Assembly (NCBI GenBank): GCA_003164075.1
Contig: PLRZ01000327.1
Span: 11,716 to 22,497, forward strand
Origin: Bryobacterales bacterium
Lineage (GTDB): Bacteria > Acidobacteriota > Terriglobia > Bryobacterales > Bryobacteraceae
DNA: 10,782 nucleotides
Reading direction: 5' to 3'
The position numbers and the translations under genes were made by a program. Below, in pieces: positions 6,928-10,782 of the stretch. The notes under the pieces were generated by a model that ran no database searches, was not told where the DNA came from, and worked only from the letters and a program-made list of their open reading frames with translations. Positions within the stretch are counted from its first letter, which is position 1; the number at the start of each line of letters is the position of its first letter.

Positions 6928-8022
6928 TTATCGCACAATTCTGGCCGATTTCCCCTTCATGAGCTGAAGGACTTCGGAAACCGTCGCCATGGTCGTATCG
7001 CCGGGAGTGGTCATGGCCAGCGCACCGTGCGCGGCGCCACATTCCACTGCCCATTGCGGGGTCTGTGCGGTGAGAAATCCGTAAATCAGGCCTGAGGCGA
7101 AGCCGTCGCCGCCGCCCACACGGTCGTAGATTTCCAGGTCCCGGCGGTTCTGCGCCTGGTAGAACGCGCCGTCGCAGTAACACAGTGCGCCCCAATCGTT
7201 GCGCGACGCCGTAGTGGCTTTGCGCAGTGTGGTGGCCACCACGGAAAACGGAAACTCTTTCACGACCGTCTCGATCATACGCTCGAATCCGGCGGTCTCG
7301 ATGTTGGTGATGTTTTCGTCGAGCCCGGCCACCTCGAACCCCAGGGCGGCCGAAAAGTCCTCTTCGTTGCCGATCATCACATCGACCAGCGGCGCCAACC
7401 GGCGATTTACGGCCTGCGCCCGCTTTTTTCCGCCCACCGCCTTCCACAACGACGCCCGGTAGTTGAGGTCGTAAGAAACCATCGTGCCGTGCCGGTGCGC
7501 CGCTTGCATGGCTTCCAGCGCCACCTCCGGCGTGGTTTCCGAAAGTGCGCAGAAAATCCCGCCCGTGTGGAACCAGCGCGCTCCGTTCCGGCCGAATACT
7601 TCGTCCCAATCGACGTCGCCGGGCTTGAGCTGCGATGCCGCCGTGTGGCCGCGGTCCGAACAGCCCAGCGCACCGCGCACGCCGAATCCGCGCTCGGTGA
7701 AATTTAAGCCGTTGCGCACCGAACGGCCAACGCCGTCGTACTCCACCCAGCGAATGAACTTCTGGTCGACGCCGCCCTGGTAAATCAGGTCCTGTAACAG
7801 GCGGCCGACGGGATTGTCGGCGAACGCCGTAACCACGGCAGTATCCAGGCCGAAGCAACGCTTCAGCCCGCGCGCCACATTGTATTCGCCGCCGCCTTCG
7901 TATACATCGAAGGAGCGCGTGGTGGCTACCCGGCGGTCGCCCGGGTCGAATCGCAGCATGATCTCGCCCAGCGCCACCAGGTCGTAACGGCAGTTTTTTT
8001 TCGGTTTGATTGTCAGGGGCAT
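6928..8022 (-). CDS. kdgK: 2-dehydro-3-deoxygluconokinase (KDG kinase), PfkB family
   Basis: 364-residue cytoplasmic sugar kinase that phosphorylates 2-keto-3-deoxygluconate (KDG) with ATP to KDPG, the last step before aldol cleavage. Family marks in order are LVALGEIMLRFDP (15-27), GGGEYNVARGL (43-53, substrate-side PfkB motif), YDLNYRASLW (184-193, typical of KDG kinases), IGNEEDF (217-223) and GGGDGFASGL (303-312). In the last, D306 is the catalytic base and the glycines form the anion hole; the usual form is GAGD. The start ATG at 8022 has AAGGA (8033-8037) upstream, 10 bases away through an A7 tract, and another A8 tract lies in codons 7-10. It is last in the operon, 13 bases after the kduD stop. 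KDG kinase is much the best reading given kduI and kduD upstream. Confidence 0.9.
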   Translation of the reverse strand: MPLTIKPKKNCRYDLVALGEIMLRFDPGDRRVATTRSFDVYEGGGEYNVARGLKRCFGLDTAVVTAFADNPVGRLLQDLIYQGGVDQKFIRWVEYDGVGRSVRNGLNFTERGFGVRGALGCSDRGHTAASQLKPGDVDWDEVFGRNGARWFHTGGIFCALSETTPEVALEAMQAAHRHGTMVSYDLNYRASLWKAVGGKKRAQAVNRRLAPLVDVMIGNEEDFSAALGFEVAGLDENITNIETAGFERMIETVVKEFPFSVVATTLRKATTASRNDWGALCYCDGAFYQAQNRRDLEIYDRVGGGDGFASGLIYGFLTAQTPQWAVECGAAHGALAMTTPGDTTMATVSEVLQLMKGKSARIVR

Positions 8023-8035
8023 CTTGTTTTTTTCC

Positions 8036-8806
8036 TTATCTGGCCATCCAGCCGCCGTCCACCACCAGGACGTGGCCGTGCATATAGTCGCTGGCCGCGG
8101 ATGACAGAAAAACGGCTACCCCAGCCAGATCTTCGGGCGTACCCCAGCGGCCCGCGGGAATGCGATCCAGGATCTGACGGCTGCGCGCCGGGTCGGCCCG
8201 AAGGGCGCTGGTATTGTCGGTGGCCATGTAGCCCGGGGCGATGGCGTTCACGTTGATCCCCTTGGGCGCCCATTCGTTGGCCAGCGCCTTGGTCAGTTGC
8301 GCCACCGCGCCCTTCGAAGCCGCATAGGCCGGCACAAACACGCCGCCTTGGAAGGAAAGCAGCGAAGCGATGTTGATGATTTTGCCGCTGCCCTGGGCCA
8401 GCATTCTGCGCCCCGCCAACTGGCAGAGCCGGAAAACGGCGTTGAGGTTGATCTCCATTACCTGCGCCCAATCTTCGGCGGAGTAATCCGCTGCCGGGCT
8501 CCGCCGAATGATTCCGGCGTTATTGATCAGTATGTCGATGGAGCCGAGTTCCTTCACCGTCAAATCTACCAGGTCGGCGCAAGCCTGGGGGTCGGACACG
8601 TCCGCCACCGAACATACCGCCTTCACGCCGCACGCGCGCACGGCTTGACACACTTCGTGGATGCCGTCATCCGTGGGTCCGTTGACCACCACGTTGGCGC
8701 CGGCCTGCGCCAGGCCGATCGCCATTCCCGCGCCCAGGCCGGCGCGCGATCCGGTCACCAGGGCGTTCTTGCCCATGAGGCTGAAACAGCCGGGTATGGC
8801 AGTCAT
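8036..8806 (-). CDS. kduD: 2-deoxy-D-gluconate 3-dehydrogenase / DKII reductase, SDR family (KduD)
   Basis: 256-residue classical short-chain dehydrogenase. KduD reduces 2,5-diketo-3-deoxygluconate (DKII) with NAD(P)H to KDG. Visible elements are the dinucleotide motif TGSRAGLGAG (18-27), NNAG (95-98), the catalytic set N120, S148, Y161 and K165 (YAASK), and PGYMATDNTSALRADP (191-206), which is characteristic of KduD. The C-terminal GGWMAR is also typical. Length is normal. The ATG (8804-8806, read on the minus strand) follows the kduI TAA without a gap (TAAATG), and no separate ribosome binding site is clear, so translation is probably coupled to kduI. Its stop is followed after 13 bases by kdgK. 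Confidence 0.93.
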   Translation of the reverse strand: MTAIPGCFSLMGKNALVTGSRAGLGAGMAIGLAQAGANVVVNGPTDDGIHEVCQAVRACGVKAVCSVADVSDPQACADLVDLTVKELGSIDILINNAGIIRRSPAADYSAEDWAQVMEINLNAVFRLCQLAGRRMLAQGSGKIINIASLLSFQGGVFVPAYAASKGAVAQLTKALANEWAPKGINVNAIAPGYMATDNTSALRADPARSRQILDRIPAGRWGTPEDLAGVAVFLSSAASDYMHGHVLVVDGGWMAR

Positions 8807-9628
8807 TTACTTGTGGCTGGCTTCCAAACCAGAGCCGCCCGCGCCGAAACCCGGTTGCACGTGGACCACGCCGAATTGCCGGTCGAGCTTTTCGCGGTGC
8901 GCCGCCATGGCCCACAGGAAGCACATGCGGTGTCCCGGCACCGAAACGTTGGGATGATAGCCCGCCGGCATGAGGACCGCGTCGCCGTCGCGCACCACCG
9001 TCAGCAGTTCGGGATATTCGGTGTTTTCGTAAACCATCTGAATGGCGAAAGCCGGCTCGGGCATGTCGAAGTACACGTACATTTCTTCGAGCATGGCGGC
9101 GTGCTCGTGCGGCGGCCAACTGGACCAGTTGCCCGGCTCGGACATGGTGAAGCCGGCCACCAGCCGGCCCGCTTCCACGTTTTTGCCCAGTACGATATTC
9201 AGATGGCGCTGCTGGGTGGGAACGCCTGCCGTGAATTTCAGCGAGGGATCCTTGGAGACGTCGGCATAGCGGACTACCTGCAAGGGATACCGGTGCTCCA
9301 CGTCGCAGGAGAACTCGGCGATATCGACATTGCTCCCGGTGGCCACTTCGACGGACGAATCGCGGGGGATATAGATGCCGTCGTACTGCGTGAGTTCGAA
9401 ATCGCGGCCATCCACCGAGATTTTCGCGGCTCCCGACAGGAGTATGAAGCCGGTTTCCTGGCCGCCGTTGCGGAAACCGACGGAAGGCATCTGGCTGTTC
9501 AAAATAATGCGGCTGTAGGAAAGATGGCGATTGGTGCTGTTGGCCGGTGTAACGGCAACGTGGCGCCCCACGCCAGCGTTGGTTTTGCGAAAAATCATGC
9601 GAGCGGCGGTATTCGTTTCCAGTGACAT
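8807..9628 (-). CDS. kduI: KduI/IolB-family uronate isomerase, probable 5-keto-4-deoxyuronate isomerase
   Basis: 273-residue cupin isomerase. By context it should convert 4-deoxy-L-threo-5-hexosulose uronate (DKI) to DKII, the substrate of KduD encoded next. Metal ligands are visible in PPHEH (172-176): H174 and H176, then E181 and H225 in GYHP (223-226). The spacing fits the H-x-H...E...H set of E. coli KduI. However, GNWSSWPPHEH (166-176), LEEMYVYFD and GDAVLMPAGYHP look more like IolB (5-deoxyglucuronate isomerase, inositol pathway) than enteric KduI. Context favours the uronate role, while subfamily resemblance leaves IolB open. The ATG at 9628 has AGGAGA, six bases away, as a strong ribosome binding site. 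The gene lies 60 bases after the IclR-type regulator and abuts kduD. Confidence 0.8.
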   Translation of the reverse strand: MSLETNTAARMIFRKTNAGVGRHVAVTPANSTNRHLSYSRIILNSQMPSVGFRNGGQETGFILLSGAAKISVDGRDFELTQYDGIYIPRDSSVEVATGSNVDIAEFSCDVEHRYPLQVVRYADVSKDPSLKFTAGVPTQQRHLNIVLGKNVEAGRLVAGFTMSEPGNWSSWPPHEHAAMLEEMYVYFDMPEPAFAIQMVYENTEYPELLTVVRDGDAVLMPAGYHPNVSVPGHRMCFLWAMAAHREKLDRQFGVVHVQPGFGAGGSGLEASHK

Positions 9629-9641
9629 ACGGAGTCTCCTA

Positions 9642-9656
9642 TCTCATGTGGTGAGA
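9642..9656. promoter_or_regulatory. Inverted repeat upstream of kduI (possible operator or leader hairpin)
   Basis: TCTCATGTGGTGAGA is a five-base inverted repeat (TCTCA/TGAGA) around a five-base centre. It sits 13 bases before the kduI start, within the 60-base gap after the regulator gene. It could be an operator for the adjacent IclR-type protein or a leader hairpin just before the ribosome binding site. On the transcript the GTCTC at the left of this element could instead pair with the GAGAC of the ribosome binding site. The arms are short, so chance cannot be excluded. Confidence 0.3.
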
Positions 9657-9688
9657 CGTTATCTTCACATTGCCAAATCCAGATTTTA

Positions 9689-10513
9689 CTACCTTGCAAG
9701 CCCCGCCGCTTCGCAAGGGGCAGATCCGCGGTAGCCGGATTCCATGGAGATGGCGCGGGCGGCGCGGCAAACCGACGCGGACACGGCCGGTACCCGCTCC
9801 AGGGGCAATCGAAACGACGGGGCGGAGGTGCTGATGGCGCCCACGGGACGGGCGTTGGGGCCCAGCACCACGGCGCCCACGCAGCGCACGCCCTCTTCGG
9901 CCTCTTCGTTGTCGATGGCGTAACCGCGTTCCCGAATCGCTTTCAGGTCGGCTTTCAGGTCGGCCGGCGTGACGATGGTCTTGGCGGTCATGCGAGGGAG
10001 TCCATGTTGCTTGAGGATGTCGTCCACTTCGCGTTCGGCGAGGTGCGCCAGCATGGCTTTGCCCACGGCGGAGCAGTGTGCCGGACTCAGACGTCCGATC
10101 TTGGAAGCCATGCGGACGCTACGGCTGGGCTCGACCTTGTCGACGTAGAGCACAACGCCAGCGTCCAGCACGCACAGGTGTACGGTTTCGTCGGTTTCGA
10201 AGAGCACGCGCTCCAGGTGGGGCCGCGCGCAGTCCCGAATGTTGAACCGGGCGATGGCGATGGCGCCCAATTCGAAGAGGCGCAGTCCCAGGCGGTAACG
10301 GCCGGTGCGCGGCTCGCGCTCCACCATGCGGTGGCGCTCCAGGATCATGAGCAGGCGATGCGCCGTGCTTTTGTGGAGTTGAAGTTTGGCCGCCACTTCC
10401 ATCAAGCTGAGATTTTCGTGCTCCTTGGCGAGGGCGAGCGTGTCGATGATCGCCATGGCGCGGTCGAGCACCTGCACGCGGTAGGGGGAAGACTTCGTCT
10501 CATTATCCGACAC
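9689..10513 (-). CDS. IclR-family transcriptional regulator of the kdu/kdg operon (KdgR-like)
   Basis: 274-residue regulator. An N-terminal winged helix-turn-helix (about 12-75) includes SLMEVAAKLQLHKSTAHRLL (36-55), and REPRTGRYRLGLRLFELG (66-83) forms the wing and linker. The IclR effector domain spans about 84-255, with HCSAVGKAMLAHL (146-158) and EEGVRCVGAVV (206-216, C211), both standard for ligand-binding IclR proteins. Regulators of this family, such as KdgR, sense KDG or related intermediates and repress uronate genes. The ligand here is inferred from the operon. The start is GTG at 10511-10513. An in-frame TGA is nine bases upstream, so this is the first possible start, and there is no ribosome binding site. 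The TAG is at 9689-9691, 60 bases before kduI on the same strand, so it is probably co-transcribed with the catabolic genes. Confidence 0.88.
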   Translation of the reverse strand: MSDNETKSSPYRVQVLDRAMAIIDTLALAKEHENLSLMEVAAKLQLHKSTAHRLLMILERHRMVEREPRTGRYRLGLRLFELGAIAIARFNIRDCARPHLERVLFETDETVHLCVLDAGVVLYVDKVEPSRSVRMASKIGRLSPAHCSAVGKAMLAHLAEREVDDILKQHGLPRMTAKTIVTPADLKADLKAIRERGYAIDNEEAEEGVRCVGAVVLGPNARPVGAISTSAPSFRLPLERVPAVSASVCRAARAISMESGYRGSAPCEAAGLAR

Positions 10514-10515
10514 TG

Positions 10516-10526
10516 AGAATCATTCT
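10516..10526. promoter_or_regulatory. Palindromic operator candidate over the -10 box (IclR-type core)
   Basis: AGAATCATTCT is a perfect 11-base palindrome with one central base. Its AAT-n-ATT core matches the centre of the E. coli IclR operator (GGAAAT-n-ATTTCC). It covers almost the whole -10 box of the promoter for the adjacent IclR-family gene, the expected geometry for autorepression. Binding is inferred from position and similarity. Confidence 0.5.
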
Positions 10527-10551
10527 ATGGGAGTCGGGCCGGGTATTTCAA
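10522..10551 (-). promoter_or_regulatory. Sigma70-like promoter of the regulator-kduI-kduD-kdgK operon
   Basis: Read on the minus strand, TTGAAA (10551-10546) and TAGAAT (10527-10522) are separated by 18 bases. Each hexamer differs from the sigma70 consensus at one position. Transcription should start about seven bases after the -10 box, near 10515, only one or two bases before the GTG start of the regulator. With no ribosome binding site present, the mRNA may be leaderless or nearly so. Confidence 0.6.
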
Positions 10552-10782
10552 TGCTTGGGCGCGATGCCCGGCATCGGGATGGCGAGTACCGCCGGGAAAA
10601 TCGGGAGCGGGGACAGGACGGCGTCGCCTCGGCGGAACAGGTAGCCGTGACGACCATTCTGGCCGCCGACAACGTGAACCTGCCGGTAAGCAGCACCCAT
10701 GGATCGCGGGAACCATGGCAGCTAAGGGGCCGCGAAACAATAAGCTGACCAACTGTCTCGAACGTGCGCAATCGCTCCCTAA

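Larger units (their letters stand above)
10514..10782. other. Right-edge intergenic region with no supported gene
   Basis: These 269 bases contain the regulator's promoter and operator candidate (10516-10551) and a 15-base perfect palindrome CGATGCCCGGCATCG at 10562-10576. Short open frames exist on both strands (for example 10548-10700 on minus, 50 codons, and a plus-strand ATG at 10715 running off the edge), but none has a ribosome binding site or a recognisable protein, and I do not call them. A gene may begin beyond the right edge. Confidence 0.5.

Noticed and set aside
6593..7858. 421-codon minus-strand frame spanning the end of kdgK, the stem-loop and tadC
   Set aside because: It overlaps kdgK in another frame and runs through the terminator into the antisense of tadC. 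Its low-complexity Arg/Gly composition marks it as a shadow.
8297..9625. 442-codon plus-strand open frame opposite kduD/kduI
   Set aside because: Shadow frame of two clearly recognised enzymes. It is His/Arg/Gly-rich and has no recognisable motif or ribosome binding site.
9692..9718. CCTTGC/GCAAGG inverted repeat at the end of the regulator gene, considered as a terminator
   Set aside because: The loop is long (15 bases), the arm lies within the last codons, and no U-run follows on the minus strand. Co-transcription with kduI is more likely.
10527..10771. Short open frames on both strands at the right edge, including a 50-codon minus frame (10548-10700) and a run-off plus ATG at 10715
   Set aside because: None has a good ribosome binding site or a protein family I recognise, and the minus frame would end within the regulator's -35 box. 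Sequence beyond the window would decide about the run-off frame.

Overview
The window comes from a GC-rich bacterial chromosome. Gene order and the style of the Tad proteins suggest Acidobacteriota of the Bryobacter/Solibacter type, but this is an inference from general familiarity and was not tested by any search. The coding density is high, and no tRNA, rRNA, CRISPR array, insertion sequence or phage gene was seen.

Left part (1-6872): a Tad (tight adherence, Flp-type IVb pilus) secretion locus. A cpaE/tadZ-like gene reads leftwards off the window edge from a TTG start at 488. Divergent from it is a compact rightward operon: a GT-C-like polytopic membrane protein (621-2150), an A24 prepilin peptidase (2154-2573), cpaB (2577-3488), a 14-codon mini-ORF (3472-3516), cpaF/tadA ATPase (3513-4856), tadB (4853-5821), tadC (5823-6743) and a 31-residue single-TM microprotein (6777-6872) with a very strong ribosome binding site. 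Several junctions overlap or nearly touch, so translational coupling is likely. No Flp pilin, CpaC secretin or TadD/E/F/G gene is present. The usual place of cpaC, between cpaB and cpaF, holds only the mini-ORF.

Right part (6928-10513): a leftward catabolic operon for unsaturated uronates, in transcription order an IclR-family regulator, a KduI/IolB-family isomerase, KduD and KdgK. Together these would take 4-deoxy-5-keto-uronate (from pectin, alginate or similar lyase products) to 2-keto-3-deoxygluconate and then KDPG. The aldolase and the lyases are not in the window. The regulator is preceded by a good sigma70-like promoter whose -10 box is covered by an 11-bp palindrome with the AAT-n-ATT core known from IclR operators. 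The start codon lies where the transcript should begin, which suggests an autoregulated and possibly leaderless mRNA.

The two operons converge at 6873-6927, where a stem-loop probably separates them. The last 269 bases (10514-10782) hold the regulator's promoter, a second perfect palindrome and no gene that I can support.
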